NCBI GenBank assembly: GCA_051746985.1
Contig: JBNJFP010000027.1
Location: forward strand, 1-40,948
Length of the DNA: 40,948 nucleotides
Reading direction: 5' to 3'
DNA from: Fodinibius sp051746985
GTDB taxonomy: Bacteria; Bacteroidota; Rhodothermia; Balneolales; Balneolaceae
Every line of letters starts with the position of its first letter. Within the stretch, counting starts at the first letter, position 1. The notes beneath the pieces were generated by a model. That model searched no databases, was not told the DNA's origin, and was given only the letters and a program-made list of their open reading frames with translations. Of the stretch, positions 1 to 9,004 are shown one piece after another. Made by a program: the position numbers and the translations under genes.

Positions 1-1011
1 ATCCGCCGTCCCAAAATAGCGCCGAGTCACAATATTTATCGACCTCGATACTGCATCCGACGACGGCACTATGTAGGCACGACCCGTAATTAGATAACTA
101 CCTTTATACTTTGTCAGAGATACGGTATAAATATCTGTTTGTGAGGAGCCGAAATCCAGATATCGTATTCCGCCCTCCAGCTCGAAAGCCGACGGCAGCG
201 TTTTATAGAGGGAAAAACCAAACCGATATTTTGGATGTACCGGGGAATCCGAGTATCCACCACTCACATAGGCATACAATCCATCGGTTATGGAAGGATA
301 GGCATCCACGTTAAATTGCACGCCATCCGACCCAAAACGTTGTGCATATTCAACCCGACCAGCTACTGATCCGATGGGAGTCTGACGGGTTAATCCAAAC
401 TCAGTAAAATGCCATGGGTCAAAAATAGTTCGAAAGCGGTCGTAGCGATATGAAACTGTTGCCTGATATTTCATCTGAGCAAGCTGTGCATCCTCCAAAC
501 CATCTCGTGCCTTTTTGCTTGACGGAGAATTATCCAAAATAGTCTTATAAACCTCTTCCGAATCATCATACCGCTCCAAACTGTATAGCAGGCCCGCTTT
601 TTTTAGCTGGATATCCACATCCCCGGAATGGTATTCGAGAGCCTTATTTGCTGTATGAAGAGCGGCATCAGAATTTCCCGACCACTGTTCCGTATCAATT
701 AAAGCAATAAGCGCCTGTTTGTTTTCCGGATCTTTTTTTAATACAGATTGTAATTCTTGTCGGGCCGAATGATAATCTTCCTCCCAACTGTGCAACCGGG
801 CTACAAAAATTCGAATGTCATGATAATCCGGACTTCGATCAAGCGCTTCATAGGCGTATTCCCGCGCCGTATCGTAATCACCATCCTCAAAAGCTAAATG
901 TCGTGCCTCCTCATACAACTGATCCACAGACAAATCACTCATCTGGCTTTGTGCCCAGCTGGCAGTACTCATCAGCACGAATACAAAACATAACACCAGT
1001 TTCTTCTTCAT
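1..1011 (-). CDS. YaiO-family outer-membrane beta-barrel protein with N-terminal TPR (partial, C-terminus off window)
   Basis: Reading the minus strand from the ATG at 1011 gives 337 codons with no stop up to base 1, so the C-terminal part is missing. Residues 1-20 form a signal peptide ending ASWA-QS. Residues about 24-185 are TPR-like helical pairs (YDTAREYAYEAL, YHSARQELQSVL, SDAALHTANKAL, YDDSEEVYKTIL). From about residue 190 the chain alternates aromatic and polar residues (YRYDRFRTIFDPWHFTEF, GRVEYAQRFG, YAYVSGGYSD), as transmembrane beta-strands do. TPR followed by a barrel is the layout of the YaiO family, whose E. coli member is an outer-membrane protein encoded beside the glycosyltransferase YaiP. 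It lies 43 bases downstream of the LtaS-like gene and is probably co-transcribed. I infer a role as an outer-membrane exit or anchor for a polysaccharide. Confidence 0.82.
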   Translation of the reverse strand, partial: MKKKLVLCFVFVLMSTASWAQSQMSDLSVDQLYEEARHLAFEDGDYDTAREYAYEALDRSPDYHDIRIFVARLHSWEEDYHSARQELQSVLKKDPENKQALIALIDTEQWSGNSDAALHTANKALEYHSGDVDIQLKKAGLLYSLERYDDSEEVYKTILDNSPSSKKARDGLEDAQLAQMKYQATVSYRYDRFRTIFDPWHFTEFGLTRQTPIGSVAGRVEYAQRFGSDGVQFNVDAYPSITDGLYAYVSGGYSDSPVHPKYRFGFSLYKTLPSAFELEGGIRYLDFGSSQTDIYTVSLTKYKGSYLITGRAYIVPSSDAVSRSINIVTRRYFGTAD

Positions 1012-1054
1012 ATCGCAATTATTTTTTTAGCCGTCAGTGGTGAATGTAATCATT

Positions 1055-3541
1055 TTATTCACCGATATATTTTTTTAATTCCGGTAGCTTGTCATATTCA
1101 GAATCTAACTCTTCCAGGTTTTCGTACGTCTGTGTGGCCTCTTGATACTCTTCCAACTCATAGAGTACTTTAATTTTCCGCTCTAAAAAGGCTTTGTTTT
1201 GAGGATGATGCTCAAGTGCCCTGTTTATAATTTCCAAAGCCTTTTTATAATCAGCCTCCCAATATTCATTATCCGTGTAAGCAAGATAGGCGTCTTCATA
1301 CGTTTCATCTGCTTCTATTACTTCTTCAAAATAACCGGCCGCCTCTTCATAATTTCCTTCCCAAGCATAGGTACGACCCATTAAAATTCTCGCATCATGA
1401 TAATCTGAGTGACGCAATAAAATCCGCTTGGCAATTGCCCGGGCAGTTTCATACTGGTTATTATGAGCCCTATTTCGCGCCTGCGAAAACTGCTCATCAA
1501 CCGTTAAATCAAGCGAATCCAGCCGCGCATAAAGCGTATCGTACTCCGATAGAAAGGCATGGTCCTGGGATTGCCGCTCAGAAGTCCCGGGATACAACTT
1601 ATTATTTTCTGTTACATAGTCATTAATTGACTTAAACTGATTAAGCTTTTCACTGACACGCTCTTTTTCTTTGGAATCATCAAGTTTTGCTAACTCCATT
1701 CCCTCCGAAAGCTCATATAACTCATCCCCAAAAAAGTAAGAGTCTCCATCCAGGTAGTCCGAAATGGTGTTTTTGTTTCGCATAAATGGCACCGATTGTT
1801 TGCTTTGGAATTCCCGGGTGGTATCCATTAGCCCACTAATCCAATGCACCTGTTCGGGCATATCCAAATCGGTTTGCTGATCGAGCAGTGCCACCAACGA
1901 GGGCGTAATTTCAGCATGGGTACTAACTGATTTAAAATGAACGGGCTCTTTTAATCGTGGTGAATATATCATGATCGGCACATGATAACGCGAAATAGCT
2001 GTTGTCTGTGGAACGGGAATCAACCAGTGGTCACCGGTAATCACAAAAATAGTATTTTCGTACTGCTCTTTTTGACGGTATTTCTCCATAAAATCTTTCA
2101 CCGCCTGATCGGCAAAAAGTAGTGTCGTAAACTCTTCCTGATGCTGGCGAAACGCTTCTTCTTTACTGCTCGAATAGCCAAGCGACTCAAGATGGCTATT
2201 AAATTCCTGCTGATATTTTTCGGCGTTGGGAACCGTAAATGGAGAATGACTTTGCAGGGTGTGATAAATTTCGAGCCGGGGATGGACCTGGGCTGTGTCC
2301 AACAACTCAGCCGTAAAATTGAGCATTGTTTTATCATCCACTCCCCAATAGTTAGATTGGCTTTGGGATTCTGGCAGCTGCTGTTGCAACTTCTTTTTAT
2401 TCAGTATAAAATCAGTGCCTTGGTGATCCAGAAAAAAATTTAAGCCATCGAAAGAAGTATCATATCCACTAAAGAAAGCAGTGTAATACCCCCGGTCTTT
2501 GAGCAGGCTTATTAGCGATTGATGATTTGGATAGTCGGGTCCTAAGTCCATAAAGCCATTTTTCCCAAATGGCAGCGACCCCAAAAGAGAAGGCATCATC
2601 CCAAAGGTACGGCCCGATTGACTAAGCCCATGTTCCCAGTAAAGTGATTGCTGGGAAAGCGAATCAAGATAGGGTGCAAAACCGGTCCACTGTCCAGACG
2701 GTCCCACAAACTCTCCCCCTAAACTTTCCACTAACAAAAATACAATGTTAGGAGGCTCTTCAAAATCTTCAAAAAAGGGTGTGAGTACATCATCACTATA
2801 ATTCGCTTTATGAAGAAGGGGGTACTCATCCGTATCATCAGCTAATTGACTGCTTTTAAACCAATCAAAAGAAGAAAAACTTTCGGCCATAAAATACGTC
2901 AGCTTGTTTACCTGTTTATCCTTTTGAGCTGTAGTCGCATTTTCATCCGTCGGAAAAAAGAAAGATCCAGCCACAAGTAACAAAGCCGTAGCCTGCAGCG
3001 CTATGGGACGCTGAGTTTTATTCTCAATATTAAGACTGATGGATTGTATTTGGATAGCAATCCAATAGGTTATGGCGTACATCACGACAAAAAGGGCCAA
3101 GCCAAATAGTGAGAGTTGTTCGGCCGCTATAACCGTGCTGGTCATCTCGCTGACAGAATATCCCCAAAATTCTGCGCCAAGCGGCATTTGGGTAGCACCG
3201 AAATAAGAAATCAATAGCACTTGTATTGCGGTAAATATTGCAACAAGGTGAGCAGCTGTTTTTCGAATAGTGTTTGTATCCACAAATCGCGACAAAATCC
3301 ACATCGCGGAGAGCATAAAAATTGCTGCCACGGAACTAAGTTGCAGATCATTCATAAAGGCATAAAAAAGATAATCCCCATCAAAAGAACGACTGCCGTA
3401 ACCCCATATCCCAAGCACAAATTCATAACTTCGGGTAATAATCGAAGCCACTAAAAGACATGCAAAATACCGCAAAAAGTTTCCGCCAATCTGAAGATAA
3501 TTTACCATGGGGCTACGCTGTTCTATGTTACTGCCTGGCAT
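1055..3541 (-). CDS. LtaS-like membrane phosphoglycerol transferase / sulfatase-superfamily protein with C-terminal TPR
   Basis: The 828-residue protein has about five N-terminal membrane helices (roughly 20-40, 65-88, 95-118, 140-168, 180-196), like lipoteichoic acid synthase. An extracytoplasmic alkaline-phosphatase-fold domain follows (about 263-560). Family catalytic and metal sites are visible: E272 in LLVESLGG, T312 in SGRTFG at the nucleophile position, H432 in LQSHSPF, and D504-H505 in VITGDHW. Residues about 675-828 are TPR repeats, an addition to the usual LtaS layout, and they resemble the TPR of the next gene. Known family members transfer phosphoglycerol from phosphatidylglycerol to polymers or glycans; related ones are phosphoethanolamine transferases or sulfatases. 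Decorating a surface glycan is an inference. An alternative start is the ATG at 3508 (MVNYLQIG). It is divergent from the receiver gene. Confidence 0.85.
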   Translation of the reverse strand: MPGSNIEQRSPMVNYLQIGGNFLRYFACLLVASIITRSYEFVLGIWGYGSRSFDGDYLFYAFMNDLQLSSVAAIFMLSAMWILSRFVDTNTIRKTAAHLVAIFTAIQVLLISYFGATQMPLGAEFWGYSVSEMTSTVIAAEQLSLFGLALFVVMYAITYWIAIQIQSISLNIENKTQRPIALQATALLLVAGSFFFPTDENATTAQKDKQVNKLTYFMAESFSSFDWFKSSQLADDTDEYPLLHKANYSDDVLTPFFEDFEEPPNIVFLLVESLGGEFVGPSGQWTGFAPYLDSLSQQSLYWEHGLSQSGRTFGMMPSLLGSLPFGKNGFMDLGPDYPNHQSLISLLKDRGYYTAFFSGYDTSFDGLNFFLDHQGTDFILNKKKLQQQLPESQSQSNYWGVDDKTMLNFTAELLDTAQVHPRLEIYHTLQSHSPFTVPNAEKYQQEFNSHLESLGYSSSKEEAFRQHQEEFTTLLFADQAVKDFMEKYRQKEQYENTIFVITGDHWLIPVPQTTAISRYHVPIMIYSPRLKEPVHFKSVSTHAEITPSLVALLDQQTDLDMPEQVHWISGLMDTTREFQSKQSVPFMRNKNTISDYLDGDSYFFGDELYELSEGMELAKLDDSKEKERVSEKLNQFKSINDYVTENNKLYPGTSERQSQDHAFLSEYDTLYARLDSLDLTVDEQFSQARNRAHNNQYETARAIAKRILLRHSDYHDARILMGRTYAWEGNYEEAAGYFEEVIEADETYEDAYLAYTDNEYWEADYKKALEIINRALEHHPQNKAFLERKIKVLYELEEYQEATQTYENLEELDSEYDKLPELKKYIGE

Positions 3542-3667
3542 CAGTTTTCAGACAATCTATTCCTCCAACCTTAGCCATTATATTTAACCTCTGCCACCAA
3601 AATATAAAGCAAAAGCTACATTATTAAGGTTTTTTAATAAAAACTGTTACCTTTTATGCAATTGTAA

Positions 3668-4183
3668 TTGAAACTGCCACATAAAAACACCAACGGCAAA
3701 AATGGGAAGGCAGTTATGAGAAAAATAAATAAGTGTTACAGGTTGGCAGAGGTTTTAAAAAACAGGGTGGATCAAAGTTCGGGCAGCCCGCCAGGTTCCG
3801 GTGCATCGCAAGAAGAAATTTTAATTGTGGATGATGATGATCTAAGCCGCAAACTATTGACAAGACTCGTGGCGAAAGAATTTGACTACAAAATCGTAAG
3901 TAAAGCGAATGGTATTGAGGCACTGGAATACGCAAAAGAGAACGTGCCAATGTTAATTATTCTGGATCTAATGCTGCCCGGCATGAATGGCTTTGACATC
4001 CTCAAAACATTACGCAAAGATCCTGTTTTTGAGGAGACAAAAATTGTTTTGGTCTCGGCAAAATCACGATCCGAAGATATCGAACGCGGATTTGACCTTA
4101 CAGCTGACGAGTATATCACCAAACCATTTCAGCCGCGAGAGTTAACAGCTCGGCTTCGAAAATTATTGACAAAAGCTGCGTAG
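3668..4183 (+). CDS. Stand-alone response-regulator receiver domain protein
   Basis: This is a 171-residue protein with a variable head (1-48) and one CheY-like receiver domain (about 51-170). The acidic pocket is D55-D58 in LIVDDDD, the phospho-acceptor is D100 in LILDLMLPGMNG, the switch serine is S130 in LVSAKS, and the conserved lysine is K152 in YITKPF. No output domain follows, so it must act through a partner protein. It is the first gene of a tight plus-strand trio: 15 bases separate it from the HEAT-like gene, which overlaps the glycosyltransferase gene. I infer that it gates the polysaccharide synthase, perhaps through the HEAT-like protein. The ATG at 3716 (MRKINKC) is a possible later start and would not affect the receiver domain. 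The nearest kinase gene is at 6819-8006. Confidence 0.88.
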   Translation: MKLPHKNTNGKNGKAVMRKINKCYRLAEVLKNRVDQSSGSPPGSGASQEEILIVDDDDLSRKLLTRLVAKEFDYKIVSKANGIEALEYAKENVPMLIILDLMLPGMNGFDILKTLRKDPVFEETKIVLVSAKSRSEDIERGFDLTADEYITKPFQPRELTARLRKLLTKAA

Positions 4184-4198
4184 GACGTATATTAAGGC

Positions 4199-5395
4199 AT
4201 GTTTGATTTCGACATTGCCTTACATACACTCATTGGCTTAATAATTTTACTGGGGTTGCTTTTCCTATTTCTGTTGGGATATACGTTCTGGACCCGCCTC
4301 AAAAAACAGTATTGGAACCGGTATGAACAGAAGTTTCGCGATTACTTTTTCTCTCTTCTCTTGGATTATGCCGAACAGAACGAACCGACATTAAGTGCTG
4401 ATGATATTATCAAGAAAATTAGCAAGCGGTCTAAAGATTACGCTTTTTTTATAACGCTTTTGAACGAACTCGATAATATTTTAGACGGCAGTGAACGAGA
4501 ACGGCTAAGTAAGCTTATTCAGCATCCACTGTTTGCCAATTTTTATAAAAAAAAGCTGTTTGAATTTTCTACAAATTCGAAAATTTACGCCTGCCTGTAT
4601 TTTCAAAACAGTGGTAATATAGACAAGCGCGTACTTGCCAAGCTTGTAACGGTAAGCAAATCAACAAACTTAAAACTTGCCTTTGCAGCTACTAAAGCGC
4701 TACAATCTGCTGAAAATTGGACTATTAGAAAAAATGCCCTGCTACAATTTTTGAAACGCTCTGACATCTCAGAACTGATGGTAGCAGAACTGCTTCATAT
4801 TTTTGATTCTGGCCTGGCTGAAGATCGTCCTCAGGTTGCCGAAGCTCTAAAACAAGTTCTATTAAAAGATATTGACTCTTCTGCGAAGAATATCATTGTC
4901 AGATATATGGGGTATCAACAGTTTTATGAAAGTGGTGATTTTTTATATCAATACCTTAAACGTATTCATTATAGTGCTGAAAAAGCCCCACTCATTCGCG
5001 GACTTATTATTGCGATGGGTGAACTATATCATACCGAATCGGCATCCCTTATAAAAAGATATTGCGGAAAGGGAAAGAATATTCCTATTCGTTTAGCTGC
5101 TGTTAAAACACTGAGTACATTTGGTGGGAAAGAGAATTTTACAATTTTGCTTGATCATTTGCTGGACGCCGAATTTCCCATCCGAAAAGCAATTATTTAT
5201 GAGCTCATTATGAATGGCCATGAATGTATTGTTTTACTGACCAATTTTGCACAAAAAACCAATCAATCTCTGACAGATATAAAAAAGCAGGCGAAAGCTA
5301 CCGAACAACTCGACTCTTATCTGGACAAGATTTTAGATATTACCTCGGGAATTAAAATTGCTCTAAATCATCGCCAATACAAATACTATGCTTGA
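4199..5395 (+). CDS. Membrane-anchored helical-repeat (HEAT-like) protein
   Basis: This 398-residue protein has one hydrophobic helix at about residues 9-28, followed by basic residues (TRLKK), and then a long, almost wholly helical body facing the cytosol. The body holds irregular repeats of HEAT type, for example around IRLAAVKTLSTFGG and FPIRKAIIYELIMNG, where paired helices recur about every 35 residues. I see no catalytic motif. The end overlaps the glycosyltransferase start by 8 bases, which suggests coupled translation and a shared complex. HEAT-like proteins act as scaffolds, so a link between the receiver protein and the synthase is plausible but inferred. It could instead be a plain structural subunit. 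Confidence 0.75.
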   Translation: MFDFDIALHTLIGLIILLGLLFLFLLGYTFWTRLKKQYWNRYEQKFRDYFFSLLLDYAEQNEPTLSADDIIKKISKRSKDYAFFITLLNELDNILDGSERERLSKLIQHPLFANFYKKKLFEFSTNSKIYACLYFQNSGNIDKRVLAKLVTVSKSTNLKLAFAATKALQSAENWTIRKNALLQFLKRSDISELMVAELLHIFDSGLAEDRPQVAEALKQVLLKDIDSSAKNIIVRYMGYQQFYESGDFLYQYLKRIHYSAEKAPLIRGLIIAMGELYHTESASLIKRYCGKGKNIPIRLAAVKTLSTFGGKENFTILLDHLLDAEFPIRKAIIYELIMNGHECIVLLTNFAQKTNQSLTDIKKQAKATEQLDSYLDKILDITSGIKIALNHRQYKYYA

Positions 5396-6791
5396 AAATA
5401 TTTCGCTGTTCAATATTTTAGAGCAGTTTATCATAGGGTATTTCCTTACCATCAACACGGTATATTTAGGGTTGGTGATTGGGGCGCTGCTCTATATCCG
5501 CAAGCAGCTATTGCACAGCAGCGTGGTTAAAGCCGATGCTCTTTTTAAAACTGAGCTTTTCAAGTCGATAAGTATTTTGGTCCCCGCCTATAACGAAGCC
5601 GAAAACATTGTTGAATCGGTGGAGTCGTTATTAAAGCTGGAATATCCCGAATACGAAGTAGTGGTTATCAATGATGGTAGTTCAGATGCCACTTTGCAAC
5701 AACTTATCGATCATTTCAATCTCGATGAAACCGACATCTATTTTGAAGAACAGCTTGAGCATCAACAAATACGTGCTATCTATCAATCGGCTGATCTGCC
5801 CATATTAACTGTCATCGACAAAGAAAATGGAGGCAAAGCCGATGCCCTTAACGCCGGAATCAATGTGGCCGAAACGGATCTTGTCTGTTCTATTGATGCG
5901 GATTCCATGCTCGAACAAAATGTTTTGAAAAAGCTGATCCAAACATTCATTGAACACAAAAACACGGTAGCTGCAGGAGGAGTGGTTCGTGTAATTAATG
6001 GATGCAAGATCAGCAATAGAGAGATAAAAGAAATTCATACGCCCCATGATTTTTGGGGAAGACTACAATCAGTAGAATATATCAGGGCTTTTCTTTTTGG
6101 TCGGGTGGGATGGGATTACTTCAAAAGCTTGCTCATAGTATCGGGAGCCTTTGGTATTTTTGATCGACGAGCCGTAATAAAGGTTGGCGGCTATCTTACC
6201 GACACGGTGGGCGAAGATATCGAACTGATTGTACGTCTACACAGCTACCATCTTCGCAATGACGAAGACTACCAGATCCGCTTTCTGCCCGAACCTATTT
6301 GCTGGACTGAAGTGCCCACCGATTACAAAAGCCTGCGTAATCAACGTAATCGCTGGCATAGGGGGTTGGCCGATTCGCTTTGGCGTCACAAGTACATGCT
6401 ATTTAACCCACGCTATGGACACATCGGCATGTTTGTAATGCCCTTTTTCCTGCTCTTTGAGCTTTTTGGACCAATCGTAAATATTTTGAGCTACATCTAT
6501 TTATTGCTTGTGCTATCACTGCCCGCTCTTTTCAATACAACCTTTGTTCTACTTTTTCTTGCCGTATCGATTATTTACGGGATGATTGTTTCGTTGGTAG
6601 CGGTACTGGCCGAAGAAATTGCCTTCAAAACCTACAGCGACTTCAAAGACGTAGTTGTACTCAGCTTTTACTCCTTTCTTGAAAACCTCGGCTATCGCCA
6701 AATTCACTCGTGGTGGCAACTAAAAGGGTTAATCGACTTTTTTAAAGGCAAAAAAGACTGGGGCGAAATGATCAGGAGCGGGTTCGACTAA
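5388..6791 (+). CDS. Processive family 2 glycosyltransferase, polysaccharide synthase (YaiP / PgaC / cellulose-synthase-like)
   Basis: This 467-residue inner-membrane enzyme starts with a membrane helix (about 14-36), followed by a GT-A catalytic domain (about 58-330) opening with SILVPAYNEAENI. Processive-synthase motifs are complete: NDGSSD near 95-100, D170-A-D172 for nucleotide-sugar and metal binding, E276-D277 as the catalytic-base region in VGEDIEL, and Q319-R-N-R-W323. C-terminal hydrophobic helices (about 345-365, 368-388, 390-410) would form the translocation channel. The family polymerises a UDP-sugar while passing the chain across the inner membrane. The sugar cannot be read from the sequence. 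The gene overlaps the HEAT-like gene by 8 bases and sits near a YaiO barrel gene, which suggests export through the outer membrane. Confidence 0.88.
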   Translation: MLENISLFNILEQFIIGYFLTINTVYLGLVIGALLYIRKQLLHSSVVKADALFKTELFKSISILVPAYNEAENIVESVESLLKLEYPEYEVVVINDGSSDATLQQLIDHFNLDETDIYFEEQLEHQQIRAIYQSADLPILTVIDKENGGKADALNAGINVAETDLVCSIDADSMLEQNVLKKLIQTFIEHKNTVAAGGVVRVINGCKISNREIKEIHTPHDFWGRLQSVEYIRAFLFGRVGWDYFKSLLIVSGAFGIFDRRAVIKVGGYLTDTVGEDIELIVRLHSYHLRNDEDYQIRFLPEPICWTEVPTDYKSLRNQRNRWHRGLADSLWRHKYMLFNPRYGHIGMFVMPFFLLFELFGPIVNILSYIYLLLVLSLPALFNTTFVLLFLAVSIIYGMIVSLVAVLAEEIAFKTYSDFKDVVVLSFYSFLENLGYRQIHSWWQLKGLIDFFKGKKDWGEMIRSGFD

Positions 6792-6818
6792 TACCCGCCA
6801 TTATGATACATTTCCTTT

Positions 6819-8006
6819 TCACAAATTTGCCAAAGCTACCATAACGGTGAACCGAGTACCTTCATTTTTGGTACTCTCAACCTCTATTGATCCACCCAAT
6901 TCAGAAACCAAGTTTCGTACATGATGAAGCCCAATGCCGTAGCTAACCTCTCCCTCTGTGCCTGCTAAACCGGTCACCTTTTCTCCATTATTAAACCGGT
7001 CTACTTCTTTGGAATCCATGCCTACTCCATCATCCACTACCTCAACCTTTAAAAAAGAATCTTCATTATCCTCAGCCATAGAATATTTTGCCTCAACGCA
7101 ACCTCCACTCTTTGTAAATTTTATAGCATTGGCCACGAGGTTACTCAAAATTTGAATAAGTCGCTTGGAGCTGTAAACAGAAATAGAAGAGTCAATTTGA
7201 GCGTCCCCACTAATCGTAAATTCTATATTTTTGTTCTGTGCCTGGGGTGTACTAAGACTGGCCAACTTCTCAAAAACAGTATTCAGCAAAACGCTATCTG
7301 CGCCATTCGTCACTCTTTCATCAGAAGCTAAAAGCGTACCGTCAATCTCATCAACAATGGCCTCCGCACAATCTTTTATGGTCAGTAAATCATCTCGATC
7401 CACTTCCACAGTAGCCTCATCAGTTATCAGCAAATCTGCAATACCAACAATACCGTTAATAGGGTTCCGCAAGTCATGATTGAGTGTACGGAACTGTTCT
7501 CGCATTTGGTGCACCTGCTTCTTTGATTGATACACTAATCGATCTTTTTCCAAGTACGGTACCACTAGGTCGGCCAAATGCTGCAACTTTGTTTTTTGCT
7601 GATTGCTGATTTCTTTTGCTTTCTGATCAAGCACACAAATCGACCCAATATTGTTGCCGTCGCGCGTAGTGAGCTGTACCCCACAGTAATAGCGAAAGTT
7701 AGGATCGCCCGTCACGTAGCTACGATTTTGATAGCGATCACTTTGACTGAGGTCTGAAATCTCGTACGGCTCATCTTGCTGAATGGTATCGAAACAAACA
7801 CTCTCCTCACGCGGAATAACCTTTAACTCTTTCTTAGTCCGCGCAATCGTCCATTGGTTGTAAGCATCAATTATATTGATCTCACAAACTGGAGATTCAG
7901 TAATTTCTTTGCCCAACTTTACAAATGGCTGTAATTCATCATGGTAGTTTTCATAAGACAGCGCAAATGAAGATATATCCTGCAGACGATCTACTTCCTG
8001 ATCCAT
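6819..8006 (-). CDS. Cytosolic GAF-domain sensor histidine kinase
   Basis: The 395-residue protein has no signal peptide or membrane helix. Residues about 30-152 form a GAF domain (YYCGVQL, IGSICVLD) of the type often seen in light, redox or small-molecule sensors. The dimerisation/phospho-acceptor region has H177 in LNHDLRNP. The ATP-binding domain has N293 in LVANAIKF, a G1 box DDGVGMD near 325-331 and a G2 box YGIGLHHV near 356-363. It should autophosphorylate and pass phosphate to a receiver. No response regulator is adjacent on its own strand; the closest is the stand-alone receiver at 3668-4183. The gene converges on the glycosyltransferase gene, 27 bases apart, so pairing with that receiver is a guess from proximity. 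Confidence 0.88.
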   Translation of the reverse strand: MDQEVDRLQDISSFALSYENYHDELQPFVKLGKEITESPVCEINIIDAYNQWTIARTKKELKVIPREESVCFDTIQQDEPYEISDLSQSDRYQNRSYVTGDPNFRYYCGVQLTTRDGNNIGSICVLDQKAKEISNQQKTKLQHLADLVVPYLEKDRLVYQSKKQVHQMREQFRTLNHDLRNPINGIVGIADLLITDEATVEVDRDDLLTIKDCAEAIVDEIDGTLLASDERVTNGADSVLLNTVFEKLASLSTPQAQNKNIEFTISGDAQIDSSISVYSSKRLIQILSNLVANAIKFTKSGGCVEAKYSMAEDNEDSFLKVEVVDDGVGMDSKEVDRFNNGEKVTGLAGTEGEVSYGIGLHHVRNLVSELGGSIEVESTKNEGTRFTVMVALANL

Positions 8007-8041
8007 AAATTTCCTTTTTCGGTTTAACTCAATCCTAAATT

Positions 8042-9004
8042 CTATATACGAGAGCCGCCGCTCAATAAATAGAGAATAGCCATGCGTACAGCCACACCGT
8101 TGGTAACCTGGCTTAGGATTATAGACCGTTCGCTATCGGCCACTTCACTTTCCATTTCTACGCCACGATTAACCGGTCCGGGATGCATAATGGTAAAATC
8201 GGGATACTTTTCGAGATGCTCCATCGTAATCCCAAACAGCTGATGATATTCGCGAATACTGGGAAACAGCTCCGTGCCATCTTCCTGTCGCTCCAGTTGG
8301 ATACGAAGCGCCATCGCTATATCAGACCACCTCAAAACTTCGTCGATATTATATGATACATTCGCACCGAGTTCTTCAACATAAGCCGGCATCATGGTTT
8401 TGGGACCACATACCGTAACGTTGGTCCCCAACTTCAACAATCCGATTACATTGGAGCGCACCACGCGGCTGTGGCCAATATCGCCAATGATGGCAATATT
8501 TTTGCCCGTTAAATCGGGATACACCTGCCGCATGGTAAACATATCGAGCAGGGCCTGGGTGGGGTGTTCGTGCGCGCCGTCCCCGGCATTGATGATAGCC
8601 GCATCCACACAGCGCGTTAAAAAGTGGGGCACCCCGGGACTTTCGTGACGGGTCACCACCATATCAATCTTCATGGAGCTGATATTGCGAATGGTATCTT
8701 TGAGCGATTCACCTTTTTTGACGCTCGAAGATCCTTTTGAAAAATTAACCACATCAGCGCCCATCCGTTTCTGAGCAAGCTCAAACGAAAGACGGGTTCG
8801 GGTGCTATCTTCATAGAACAGATTCACAATCGTCTTGTCTCGAAGAGTCGGCACCTTAGGCACGGGGCGATCCAGTATTTCCCGAAAATATTTGGCTTGT
8901 TCCAGCACAAATAAAATATCGTCTTTGGAATAGTCGGCCAGTCCAAGAAGATGTTTGTGCGTAAACTCGTGGTCACTATCCTGTAGTTCGATATCCTCAG
9001 TCAT
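8042..9004 (-). CDS. pyrB: Aspartate carbamoyltransferase catalytic subunit
   Basis: PyrB condenses carbamoyl phosphate with L-aspartate to N-carbamoyl-L-aspartate, the committed step of pyrimidine synthesis in the cytosol. The 320-residue length is close to the usual 305-315. Diagnostic motifs are present: S67-T-R-T-R71 for carbamoyl phosphate, H147-PTQ150, and H274-PGPVNRG281. The loop contributing a serine and lysine to the neighbouring active site is seen in SSVKKGES. The start ATG directly follows the TAA stop of pyrR with no spacer, so the two are translated from one message. No pyrI regulatory-chain gene is seen here. Confidence 0.97.
   Translation of the reverse strand: MTEDIELQDSDHEFTHKHLLGLADYSKDDILFVLEQAKYFREILDRPVPKVPTLRDKTIVNLFYEDSTRTRLSFELAQKRMGADVVNFSKGSSSVKKGESLKDTIRNISSMKIDMVVTRHESPGVPHFLTRCVDAAIINAGDGAHEHPTQALLDMFTMRQVYPDLTGKNIAIIGDIGHSRVVRSNVIGLLKLGTNVTVCGPKTMMPAYVEELGANVSYNIDEVLRWSDIAMALRIQLERQEDGTELFPSIREYHQLFGITMEHLEKYPDFTIMHPGPVNRGVEMESEVADSERSIILSQVTNGVAVRMAILYLLSGGSRI

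Noticed and set aside
111..314. 67-codon plus-strand frame at the left edge
   Set aside because: It is antisense to the YaiO barrel strands.
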